A stretch of DNA of 64,000 bases from Clostridia bacterium (lineage in GTDB: Bacteria; Bacillota; Clostridia; Oscillospirales; CAG-272), in NCBI GenBank assembly GCA_017547755.1, contig JAFYOX010000107.1, positions 135,165 through 199,164 of the forward strand, given 5' to 3'. Positions 16,400-24,069 of this stretch are shown piece after piece (the stretch's first letter is position 1; each line of letters begins with the position of its first letter). Both the position numbers and the translations under genes were made by a program. A model generated the notes under the pieces. It did no database searches, was not told where the DNA came from, and saw only the letters and a program-made list of their open reading frames with translations.

Positions 16400-16497
16400 A
16401 TGATTTTGAGTTGTCAGCCACAGTGGTCAATCCACCATAGTCAAACATGATTTACAACCATCAGTGGTTATACAAGACTACCGCAATAAACAAAGAA

Positions 16498-16527
16498 AAG
16501 ACTCTGAGAGGCACTTCTCAGAGTCTT
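16498..16527 (-). terminator. tRNA-Pro terminator
   Basis: AAGACTCTGAGA pairs with TCTCAGAGTCTT; on the minus strand TTTTCTTTG follows. The rest of 16327-16534 holds only the orphan-gene promoter and nothing else I can read. Confidence 0.85.
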
Positions 16528-16534
16528 TCATCTC

Positions 16535-16607
16535 TCGGAGTGACAAGACTTGAACTTGCGGCCTCAACATCCCAAATGTCGCGCGCTACCAACTGCGCTA
16601 CACCCCG
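16535..16607 (-). tRNA. tRNA-Pro (anticodon TGG)
   Basis: 73 nt: acceptor CGGGGTG/CACTCCG plus A, D arm TAGCGCAGTTGGTAGCGCG, anticodon loop TTTGGGA giving TGG, T loop TTCAAGT. Relative to the common tRNA-Pro, the anticodon and T stems carry G-U pairs (for example CGACA/TGTTG), but all stems still form. Confidence 0.95.
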
Positions 16608-16618
16608 ATCACCATATT

Positions 16619-16647
16619 ATTGTACACCATTCCGTGGATTTTGTCAA
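16619..16647 (-). promoter_or_regulatory. Promoter of tRNA-Pro
   Basis: TTGACA-17-TACAAT, 11 bases from the tRNA 5' end. Confidence 0.85.
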
Positions 16648-16808
16648 CCCTTCGTTCGGAAATATCCGGGACGATCCGTGATTCCCGACGTGCCTTCTCT
16701 CAGAAAAAATTCTGTCCTTTCTGTATAATTCCGCGCGCGGCGGCAAAAATATGGATGACCGCTGCGGGATTCCGCATGTATCACGTGATATACGAAAGGA
16801 TCAGAATT

Positions 16809-17591
16809 TTGAACACTACCATCAAAAAACAGAACCGTATTCTTCTCACCGCCCTGATCGTTCTTCTTGCCTCCGCCGGGATCTTGATCGGCGTGACCGG
16901 CGGGGCCAACCGGAAGGCAAAGGATGACCTGCCGCCGGCGGAAACCGGGACTCTTACGGAAAAAAGCGAGACTGCCGCTCCGGAGGAACACCGGAAACAG
17001 AATGTGATCCGCGAGACGGAAACGAAGAAAGAGGAATCCGCGAAATCCGCGGAAAAGAAGGATTCCGACGCGGATGCCGGAACGGACTCCGCAGAACTGC
17101 ATGACGCCGATGAAGCGGCTGCAGCGATGCAGAAGCCCGAAGACACCCTTCCGCAGTTCAGCGTTCCCGTCGATAATCTTGTGATCAAGGGATACAGTGC
17201 CGATCTTCCGGTATTCTCCTACACCATGAACGATTACCGTGTCCACAGCGGGATCGACATCGCCTGTTCCGAAGGTACGCCGGTGCTTGCCGCCGCGGAC
17301 GGACAGGTCTGCGAAGTTTTCTATGATCCGATGATGGGCGTGACGGTCGGGATCCGGCATGCCGGCGGTGCGGTGACCCGCTGCAGAGGACTGTCGGAGG
17401 ATACCATGAATCTGGTGAAGACCGGCGAGGAAGTCCGTCGTGGACAGGTGATCGGTTCGTCGGGGGAAACCGCCCTGATCGAAAGCGCGGAAGAGGCGCA
17501 CGTGCATTTTGAACTCACGATCAACGGGGAGCATGCAGACCCCGGCGAGTATATGAAACTGACGTATCTGGAAGACGTTTACGAAGGCTGA
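16809..17591 (+). CDS. M23 peptidase, SpoIIQ-like
   Basis: 260 residues. One N-terminal membrane helix (about 12-34, RILLTALIVLLASAGILIG), a charged low-complexity linker (about 40-110, rich in Glu, Lys, Ala) and a C-terminal M23 domain. Zinc ligands are visible: HSGIDI (His and Asp) and HVHFEL (second His). It should act outside the membrane on peptidoglycan peptides. The layout resembles SpoIIQ, but in SpoIIQ proteins metal ligands vary and no sporulation neighbours are seen. Start is TTG at 16809 because GAAAGGA sits 8 bases upstream; the ATG at 16776 has no site. Confidence 0.85.
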   Translation: MNTTIKKQNRILLTALIVLLASAGILIGVTGGANRKAKDDLPPAETGTLTEKSETAAPEEHRKQNVIRETETKKEESAKSAEKKDSDADAGTDSAELHDADEAAAAMQKPEDTLPQFSVPVDNLVIKGYSADLPVFSYTMNDYRVHSGIDIACSEGTPVLAAADGQVCEVFYDPMMGVTVGIRHAGGAVTRCRGLSEDTMNLVKTGEEVRRGQVIGSSGETALIESAEEAHVHFELTINGEHADPGEYMKLTYLEDVYEG

Positions 17592-17597
17592 AACATT

Positions 17598-17626
17598 TCT
17601 CCGCAGAATCTCTGCGGAGATTTTTT
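17598..17626 (+). terminator. Intrinsic terminator
   Basis: Perfect stem TCTCCGCAGA/TCTGCGGAGA with a three-base loop, then six T. Confidence 0.92.
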
Positions 17627-17694
17627 GTTGACCGCATATTCTGCGGCCGTTTCAAAATATAATAGGATAAATCCTTAAGTTTACAGAGGTACGC

Positions 17695-17723
17695 TTGATT
17701 CTCTTCCATGATTGTGGTACAAT
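17695..17723 (+). promoter_or_regulatory. Promoter of fusion hydrolase gene
   Basis: TTGATT-17-TACAAT with TGG before the -10. Confidence 0.75.
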
Positions 17724-17765
17724 ATACGGCAGTTAAATGTCGGTTTTTCCCGAAAGGATTCATAA

Positions 17766-20700
17766 ATGCTCAAAAAAAAGTGCTTCATTTCCGCAGTTCT
17801 GATGACGCTTCTGTTCCTCTTCACGTCCTGCGGAGTGGAAAAGGATTACTATATGAACGTTGCTCCGATGCCGTATGACTACGGAAATCCGCCCACCACG
17901 CACATCATCAATCCCGATTCGGAAGTGCGCGGCGTGTGGATCGCTTCCGTTTATAATATCGACTATCCTTCCCGTACCGATCTTTCCGCGGAACAGCTGA
18001 AGGCGGAGATCGATGCGATCCTGGATACCTGCGAAGAAAACGATCTGAACACCGTCTTTTTTCAGGTCCGTCCGACCTGTGACGCTCTGTACAGCAGCGA
18101 ACTGTTTCCGGTGTCCGCAAGCATCTCTACGACCGGTACGCTGGTGTTCGATCCCCTCGAATACATCGTGCGGGAAGCGCATCTGCGGAATATTTACGTT
18201 CACGCATGGGTCAACCCTCTCCGCGTGACCATGAATTCCCATGACATCTCCGCGCTTCCGGACGGCAGTCCGGCGAAGGACAATCCCGGATGGACGGTGC
18301 CTTACGCGGACGGCAAACTCTACCTGAATGCGGGGATCCCGAATGTCCGGCTGTACGTTGCGGACGGCGTACGGGAAATTGTGGAAAACTATGACGTCGA
18401 CGGCGTTGTGTTTGACGACTATTTCTACCCCTATCCGGTGAACGATGCGTCCGGACGGCAGGCGGAATTTGACGATGCCGAAGAATACCGGCTCTACGGG
18501 GACGGCTACGACAACATCGCCGACTGGCGGCGCGCCAACATCAATCAGCTCGTCGAGCTGTGCTACCGTGCGGTGCATGAGACCGACCCGGAATGTGTGT
18601 TCGGCATCTCGCCGTTCGCGGTCTGGCAGAACAACAACGGAAAGAACGGCGGCAGCAATACAGCCAATCTGGAGGCGTATCACTCCCTGTACTGCGACGC
18701 ACTCGCGTGGATCCGCGGCGGATATATCGACTACATATCCCCGCAGATCTACTGGTCGTTTGACACAAAGACCTCGCCGTTTGATGTGGTGACCCGCTGG
18801 TGGAACGCGCAGCTCGAAGGCAGTGACGTAAAACTGTACGTTTCCCATGCGTCCTACCGGTACGAAGACGGCGAATGGACCGACCCGCAGGGGGAACTGA
18901 CCGAACAGGTCACCTTCGCGCGGAGCGAAAAATACTATCACGGCAGTATTTTCTACGGCTATGACGAGATCAACCGCAACATCAACGGCGCGTCCGACGA
19001 TGTGAAGAAGGCGTTTGAGGACGATATTATCTACACGGCGATCCAGTCGAACGGACACGGCGTGACCTTCTCCTCCCCGGAAAACGGATCGTCGACGGCG
19101 GATGATTCCACGTATATCATCGGGATGTCCGACCCGTACTATATGCTGACTATGAACGGAGAACGGGTCGGCCGGACGAAGAGCGGTTATTTCAGCGTTT
19201 ACGTGACGCTGGAGCCGGGCGAAAACGAATTTGTCTTCGAGCAGAACGGCATCCGGTACTACTATACGATCACCCGCGGCAAAACGACCGGACAGGTGAC
19301 GGAAACCCCGGCGGAAGAATCCGCCGTCCGGATCATTGATACGCTGTCCGTAACGGGGACTTATCCGTCGTCCGCGGTCATGACCTCCGGAGAGGAACTC
19401 TGGGTATCGTGCGTTGCGGCGGCAGGCAGCGAAGTAACGGCGGACATCGGCGGCGTCGTGACCGAGCTGAAGCAGCTCGAAACGCCGGAAAACGGGGATC
19501 CGGACAACGGTTATGCCGCCGTGATCTACGGTGCGAACGCGAAGCTTCCGGCAGCCGGAGAGGGCGAAGTTCTTGACGCGGGAACGATCACCTATACTGC
19601 CAGGCATCCGTCGGGAACCGTCTCGGCAGACGGCATAAATGTCCGCGTTCTCGGGGAAAACGGAAAATTCGCCGTCCGTGTCAAAGAGGATTATACCCAT
19701 CTGAAGATCACGGAAAACAGCTCCTATTACAACGATTATACCGTCCAGTCCGCCGGGATGACCGATTATGCCGTCTCCCGGCGGAACGGATATTATCTTC
19801 TCCGCATGGGCGGCTACATTGCCGAAGACGATGTGGAGGAAACCGAAGACCGTCCGGCGGATTTGTCCGTGATCGAAGCGGCGGAAGTGAAGAATACCGG
19901 CGAAGTCACGGAATTCCGCCTGCTCTGCGAAGACCGTCCGGCGTACAACGGCTGCATCGAGGAAGACGGACGGTTTGTTGTGACGTTCTATAATATCGAC
20001 GCGGCAAATGCGGCGGAGCCGGAGATCGGCGAAAATCCGCTGATCCGGTCATGCGAAGTCGTTCGGCTGGAGAAAAAAGTGCGCTACGCCTTCACGCTGT
20101 ACGATCCCCGCAATTTCTACGGATTTGATCTGCACTATGAGGACGGTGCGGTCGTCGTGACGCTGAAAAATCCCGTGAAGCTTGATCTGACATCGGAAAA
20201 GCCGCTGAAAGGCATCCGCATTGCTCTGGACGCCGGACACGGCGGCTGGGAACCGGGTGCACCGGGCGCCTATATCAGCGGAAATACGAGGATTTCCGAG
20301 AAGGATCTGAACTTTTCGGTGATGCTGGAAACGGCGTTTCTGCTTGACGCGCTCGGCGCGGAGATCGAACTGCTCCGGGAAGCGGACGTGACGCTGCCTC
20401 TTGCCGACCGTATGGAGTATCTTGAACAGTCGGAACCGGATCTCTGCATTTCGGTCCATCAGAATTCGGTCGGCTATACTACCGACGCGACCCGTGTCCG
20501 CGGAACACTGTCCCTCTGGTGCATGGACAGCGGACGCCTCCTGGCGGACTGCGTAGGTACGTCTGTGGCGGACGCTCTGTCGCGCAGCTTCCGCGGTTCG
20601 AATTATCAGGCACTCGCCATGTGCCGCAATCCGAAATTCCCGCAGACCCTCATCGAGGTCGGCTTCATGACCTCCGTGGAAGAATACGAAAAAATGGTCC

Positions 20701-20789
20701 ACGGCGACGGTATCCGCAAAGCCGCCGAAGGCATCCGCGACGGTGTCCTCGACTATTTCAAAAAACAGGCGGAGTTTTTGGGAGAATGA
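17766..20789 (+). CDS. GHL10 glycoside-hydrolase-like / amidase_3 fusion lipoprotein
   Basis: 1007 residues. Lipoprotein signal with lipobox FTSCG (Cys near 21). A GHL10 (DUF187) TIM-barrel domain spans about 50-375: VRGVWIASVYNIDYPSR, NTVFFQVRPTCDALY, VDGVVFDDYFYPYP, YIDYISPQIYWSF. A middle region of beta-sandwich type (about 400-800) follows. The C-terminal amidase_3 domain (about 815-1000) keeps all zinc and catalytic residues: H825 in DAGHGG, E845 in ISEKDLNF, H898 in SVHQNS, E964 in LIEVGF. It should cut both glycan-side and stem-peptide links of peptidoglycan outside the cell. Two enzymes in one membrane-anchored chain is the notable point. A terminator repeat follows. Confidence 0.92.
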   Translation: MLKKKCFISAVLMTLLFLFTSCGVEKDYYMNVAPMPYDYGNPPTTHIINPDSEVRGVWIASVYNIDYPSRTDLSAEQLKAEIDAILDTCEENDLNTVFFQVRPTCDALYSSELFPVSASISTTGTLVFDPLEYIVREAHLRNIYVHAWVNPLRVTMNSHDISALPDGSPAKDNPGWTVPYADGKLYLNAGIPNVRLYVADGVREIVENYDVDGVVFDDYFYPYPVNDASGRQAEFDDAEEYRLYGDGYDNIADWRRANINQLVELCYRAVHETDPECVFGISPFAVWQNNNGKNGGSNTANLEAYHSLYCDALAWIRGGYIDYISPQIYWSFDTKTSPFDVVTRWWNAQLEGSDVKLYVSHASYRYEDGEWTDPQGELTEQVTFARSEKYYHGSIFYGYDEINRNINGASDDVKKAFEDDIIYTAIQSNGHGVTFSSPENGSSTADDSTYIIGMSDPYYMLTMNGERVGRTKSGYFSVYVTLEPGENEFVFEQNGIRYYYTITRGKTTGQVTETPAEESAVRIIDTLSVTGTYPSSAVMTSGEELWVSCVAAAGSEVTADIGGVVTELKQLETPENGDPDNGYAAVIYGANAKLPAAGEGEVLDAGTITYTARHPSGTVSADGINVRVLGENGKFAVRVKEDYTHLKITENSSYYNDYTVQSAGMTDYAVSRRNGYYLLRMGGYIAEDDVEETEDRPADLSVIEAAEVKNTGEVTEFRLLCEDRPAYNGCIEEDGRFVVTFYNIDAANAAEPEIGENPLIRSCEVVRLEKKVRYAFTLYDPRNFYGFDLHYEDGAVVVTLKNPVKLDLTSEKPLKGIRIALDAGHGGWEPGAPGAYISGNTRISEKDLNFSVMLETAFLLDALGAEIELLREADVTLPLADRMEYLEQSEPDLCISVHQNSVGYTTDATRVRGTLSLWCMDSGRLLADCVGTSVADALSRSFRGSNYQALAMCRNPKFPQTLIEVGFMTSVEEYEKMVHGDGIRKAAEGIRDGVLDYFKKQAEFLGE

Positions 20790-20792
20790 TTT

Positions 20793-20848
20793 TTCGGGGA
20801 AAACTTTTTTGAAAAAAAGTTTTCCCCGAACCCCTTTCAAAAAACTTT
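20793..20848 (+). repeat. Terminator-associated repeat, copy D
   Basis: Stem TTCGGGGAAAACTTTTTT (20793-20810) with its complement (20812-20830), then ACCCCTTTC and AAAAAACTTT. Same order and orientation relative to the upstream stop codon as copies A-C. Confidence 0.72.
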
Positions 20849-20863
20849 ATACGCGAAGATAAT

Positions 20864-20946
20864 ACAAAGAAAGTGCAGATTTGAAGTTACAAGATTACTG
20901 TAAAACATACAGCCGTTTTGTAACTTCAGATCTGCACTTTCTTTGT
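20864..20946. repeat. Long inverted repeat, 29-bp arms
   Basis: Arms 20864-20892 and 20918-20946 are complementary except one position (T against G, still a wobble in RNA), with a 25-base loop. The arms begin ACAAAGAAAGTGCAGAT. It lies between convergent genes, between two terminator repeats. Confidence 0.85.
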
Positions 20947-20961
20947 CAGCTTATATAGTTT

Positions 20962-21020
20962 AAAAGTTTTTGAAGATGGGGTCCGGGGAAGGAACTTTTT
21001 TCAAAAAGTTCCTTCCCCGG
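20962..21020 (-). repeat. Terminator-associated repeat, copy B
   Basis: Stem 20983-21000 with 21003-21020, identical to copy A; the flank differs by one base in about 60. Lies just past the araC-type gene's stop. Confidence 0.78.
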
Positions 21021-21036
21021 AAAAATAAATTATCAT

Positions 21037-21870
21037 CTACTCATGCTTCGCCTGGCGGTATTTGTTGGGGGTGATGCCGGTGGCGGTTTTGAAGGAACTG
21101 GAGAAGTGCTGGGTGTTGGAGTAGCGGAGAAGGGAGGCGATCTCCTTGATGGGCATGACGGTGCCGCAGAGGAGGCTTTTGGCGACGCTGATTTTTTTGT
21201 CGATCAGGTACTGCATCGGGGTGATGCCGAATTTGCGCTTGAAGACGCGGATGATGTGCATTTTTGTGATGCCGAAGTGCTCCGCCATGAGGTCGAGGGA
21301 GATGTCCGAATAGATGTTGGAGTCGATGTAGGCGCGGATGCGTTCATCGAGCGCGTTTTTGTCCTGCGTGTCGGGGAAGAATTCCGTTTTCCGGACTTCC
21401 ATCAGCATTTCGTAGAGGATGCAGGAGATCTGACGGCAGATGTCCGCGCTGTTGGCGGTGGTCATGTGTTCCAGACGGTCGTGGATTTCGAGGAACTGCT
21501 GCATGACGTTCACTTCTTCCGTGAATACCTCGCCCAGCATGAACAGCTCCGTCAGACGGTCGACGAGGATCCCGTCGATGTTCATCCAGATCTTTTCGTA
21601 CGGGTCGGCGGGATCGGCGTAGTAGACCACGTCCGCTCCCTTTTTGATATAGTAGAACATTCCGGCGCGGACGTCGATGACGTCTCCGCCGTATTCGATA
21701 TGCCCCGAACCGGAGATCACGTATTCCAGCACATATTCGTTTGACGGGAGACGGGCGATCCGGTATTCCGGATTCGGATAGGTCACGCCGGCAAGGATAC
21801 AGTCCAGCATCCCGTTCGGATTGCCGTTCTGTGCGAAAATCATCTTTTCATTGCTGTCGGTAAAAAACAT
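21037..21870 (-). CDS. AraC family transcriptional regulator
   Basis: 277 residues from MFFTDSNEKMIFAQNG. The N-terminal cupin (about 40-110: YVISGSGHIEYGGDVIDVRAGMFYY) would bind a small molecule. The C-terminal double HTH (about 175-275) has LDLMAEHFGITKMHIIRVFK and a second helix set IKEIASLLRYSNTQHFSSSF with the ATGITPNKYR signature. AGAGGC lies ahead of the ATG at 21870; the frame extends upstream without a site. No sugar operon lies beside it, so its target is unknown. Confidence 0.93.
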   Translation of the reverse strand: MFFTDSNEKMIFAQNGNPNGMLDCILAGVTYPNPEYRIARLPSNEYVLEYVISGSGHIEYGGDVIDVRAGMFYYIKKGADVVYYADPADPYEKIWMNIDGILVDRLTELFMLGEVFTEEVNVMQQFLEIHDRLEHMTTANSADICRQISCILYEMLMEVRKTEFFPDTQDKNALDERIRAYIDSNIYSDISLDLMAEHFGITKMHIIRVFKRKFGITPMQYLIDKKISVAKSLLCGTVMPIKEIASLLRYSNTQHFSSSFKTATGITPNKYRQAKHE

Positions 21871-22021
21871 GTTAAATGCCTCTGTATGTGTGATAAAGTT
21901 TATTATATCGTATAAAACCGCAAATTGCAAGTTTATTTTTTGTAAAAATACAATTTGTCCGGCGAAAATCGGATTTTGTACGGAAAGTGACGGCAGGGGT
22001 TATCGAATAATCGGAAACCAC

Positions 22022-22050
22022 TTGACAGTCATGTGACTGCGTGATATAAT
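22022..22050 (+). promoter_or_regulatory. Promoter of DUF1836 unit
   Basis: TTGACA-17-TATAAT with TGA before the -10; the spacer holds the palindrome CAGTCATGTGACTG (22026-22039), a possible operator. Confidence 0.85.
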
Positions 22051-22094
22051 ATACACATAAAGAGAGTGAATTTTCAGGAAAGGAGGGAACCGGA

Positions 22095-22673
22095 GTGAAC
22101 CTGAAAAATATTCCCGGCACCATTCTCGAAAAGGAGAAGATGGACAACGCCACCGGGATGAATTTTCTGAATAAAGTATTCTACATTACCAACGGCATCA
22201 TGCTCGGACAGATCCGCGAGATCTCCGGCATCGACGGCACCACCCTGCAGAACTGGGTCAAGCGCGGCTGGGTCGGCAATCCCACAAAGAAAACCTACGA
22301 CAAGGAGCAGCTGGCACGGATCCTGATCATCAATATGATGCGCGATACCATGCAGCTTTCCCGTGTGATTTTTCTGCTGACCTACGTCAACGGTGAGGAC
22401 GAACGCGACCGCATCGTTACGGAAAGCCAGTTCTACGACTACATCTGCCAGACGCTGGAGCGTGTCGCATCCCCCGATTCCGCCGGACTCAACGATCTGG
22501 AACCCATGATCGAGACGGTCCTCGCGGATTATGATGAAGTTTCCGCCGGTGCGAAGCGCCGCCTTGCGACGGGGATCCGGATCGTGGTCATCACGTATTA
22601 TGCCGCGCTCGTCAAATCCGTTGCCGACGATACGCTCGACGCGCTCGGTGCGGATCCGAAACGAAAACGCTGA
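22095..22673 (+). CDS. DUF1836 HTH protein
   Basis: 192 residues, GTG start with AGGAGGG 7-8 bases ahead. The segment ITNGIMLGQIREISGIDGTT, then LQNWVKRGWVGNPTKKTYDK, and QLARILIINMMRDTMQL is the DUF1836 signature, a MerR-like winged HTH thought to bind DNA. Followed after 12 bases by a membrane protein gene and then nfeD-flotillin, so it may regulate this membrane unit (inference). The palindrome in its own promoter suggests autoregulation. Confidence 0.85.
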   Translation: MNLKNIPGTILEKEKMDNATGMNFLNKVFYITNGIMLGQIREISGIDGTTLQNWVKRGWVGNPTKKTYDKEQLARILIINMMRDTMQLSRVIFLLTYVNGEDERDRIVTESQFYDYICQTLERVASPDSAGLNDLEPMIETVLADYDEVSAGAKRRLATGIRIVVITYYAALVKSVADDTLDALGADPKRKR

Positions 22674-22685
22674 ACGGAGGAACAC

Positions 22686-23279
22686 ATGAAAATCGATAAA
22701 CTCTGGAAACCGATCCTTCACGTTGCACTTGCCGTGGGGATCACGTGGATCGTCGTCCTCTTTACGGCGATCTTCGGTGCGGCGGCGCTGAATTCCTCGG
22801 CGGACGAATCCAAGGACGCCGGAGCGATCATCCTGTTCGCGCTCTATCATATCGTCTTTTACATCGCGCTTCTCTGGGTGCGCCACTTCCAGAACGACGA
22901 ACTGGAAACGGAATTTATCCGGAAACACCGCGAAACGCCGTATCATGGCATGAAAGCCGACATGACCGAAGCGATTACCGCCGACATCGTCGTCTATATC
23001 CTCGTCTATTTCTCCCTCGGTCTGTCGATGATCCTGACCCTCGCCGGAGTCGGAAACGAGATCTGCTTCGCGCTGATCCCGATCAACGTGTTTGTGCTTC
23101 TGGTGCATCCGATCTTCGGGTTTGTGATCCACATCGTCCTGTTTTCCGTGATCTACACCTGCGCGATCTGCTTTATCCGCAAACGGTGGGCAGCCGGAAG
23201 TTTTGGTTCGGGCGGCAGCGGCGTCGTATCCCAGCAGCACATCAACGCCATGCGCTGGACAAGACAGAACCGCCGCTGA
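22686..23279 (+). CDS. Membrane protein of unknown function
   Basis: 197 residues, four to five predicted membrane helices (for example ILHVALAVGITWIVVLFTA, IVVYILVYFSLGLSMILTL and NVFVLLVHPIFGFVIHIVLF). Ends in a Gly/Ser-rich, basic tail (SFGSGGSGVVSQQ). Family not recognised. AACGGAGGAAC precedes the ATG. Between DUF1836 and NfeD genes. Confidence 0.75.
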   Translation: MKIDKLWKPILHVALAVGITWIVVLFTAIFGAAALNSSADESKDAGAIILFALYHIVFYIALLWVRHFQNDELETEFIRKHRETPYHGMKADMTEAITADIVVYILVYFSLGLSMILTLAGVGNEICFALIPINVFVLLVHPIFGFVIHIVLFSVIYTCAICFIRKRWAAGSFGSGGSGVVSQQHINAMRWTRQNRR

Positions 23280-23351
23280 GGGAATCGGACAGCACTTTCC
23301 GGCATACAGTGACAGTGATACAGTACATTATTATAATAAGGAGTGAACGAT

Positions 23352-23951
23352 ATGATTGAATGGTGGAACAACATGGATCTGGTAGGGCAGATTTTCGCCC
23401 TGATCGCGGTTCCTTCCACGCTGGTGCTGGTCGTTCAGACGATCCTGCTTCTTGTCGGGATCGGCGGAGACGATCTTGATGCCGACGGCGTGGATATCAC
23501 CGGCAACGGCATCGGCGATACGCCCGGCGACGGCGGTGCGGACGGTCTTGCGCTGTTCTCTCTGCGCGGCATCATGGCGATGGCGGCCGTCGGCGGATGG
23601 AGCGGGCTCGTCATGTACGAAGCAGGCATTGATCTCACCGTAACGGTGGTGCTTGCCGCCGCATTCGGCTTCATGGCTCTCGTCGGCATCGCATATCTCA
23701 TGAAGCTTGCCGCAAGACTTCAGCAGGACGGCACGCTCGACCTCGGCTACGCTATCGGCAAGGTCGGCACCGTGTACATTCCGATCCCCGCAGAAATGAA
23801 AGGCTCCGGGAAGATCAGTCTCACCATGCAGGAGCGCTTCATTGAAGTGGACGCCATGACAACGAGCGGCCGGAAGCTCAGCACCGGCGAATCCGTACGG
23901 GTCACCGCGACCAACGAAAACGGCATGGTCGTCGTGGAACCGATCGCGTGA
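23352..23951 (+). CDS. NfeD-like membrane protein
   Basis: 199 residues. An N-terminal helix (about 12-35), a periplasm-side Asp/Gly-rich loop (DDLDADGVDITGNGIGDT) and two more helices lead to a C-terminal OB-fold (about 140-199: GKVGTVYIPIPAEMKGSGKI and GESVRVTATNENGMVVVEP). This is the layout of YuaF, the NfeD partner of flotillin in Bacillus. It probably stabilises or recruits the flotillin encoded next. ATG 23352 has AAGGAG 8 bases ahead. Confidence 0.87.
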   Translation: MIEWWNNMDLVGQIFALIAVPSTLVLVVQTILLLVGIGGDDLDADGVDITGNGIGDTPGDGGADGLALFSLRGIMAMAAVGGWSGLVMYEAGIDLTVTVVLAAAFGFMALVGIAYLMKLAARLQQDGTLDLGYAIGKVGTVYIPIPAEMKGSGKISLTMQERFIEVDAMTTSGRKLSTGESVRVTATNENGMVVVEPIA

Positions 23952-24020
23952 TTTATGGAAACCTGCCAAAAATAACGGGATTATTTTTACGTCCCGTTTA
24001 GAAAAAGATTGAAAAAAACG

Positions 24021-24049
24021 GTGAAATCCGTCGGAAAATATGCTATAAT
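24021..24049 (+). promoter_or_regulatory. Possible promoter of floT
   Basis: GTGAAA-17-TATAAT with TGC before the -10, in the 118-base gap after nfeD. Confidence 0.6.
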
Positions 24050-24069
24050 ATACAAAAAGGAGATAGAAT

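Noticed and set aside
16809-17591. Naming the M23 protein spoIIQ
   Set aside because: The layout fits, but zinc ligands are intact, no sporulation neighbour is present and no sigma-F promoter could be shown.
17760-19700. 646-codon frame antisense to the fusion hydrolase
   Set aside because: Mirror of the GC-rich codon pattern of the real gene; Arg/Val/Ile-rich translation, no motif, no start site.
20864-20946. Insertion sequence with inverted ends
   Set aside because: Only 25 bases lie between the arms, with no transposase and no visible target duplication.
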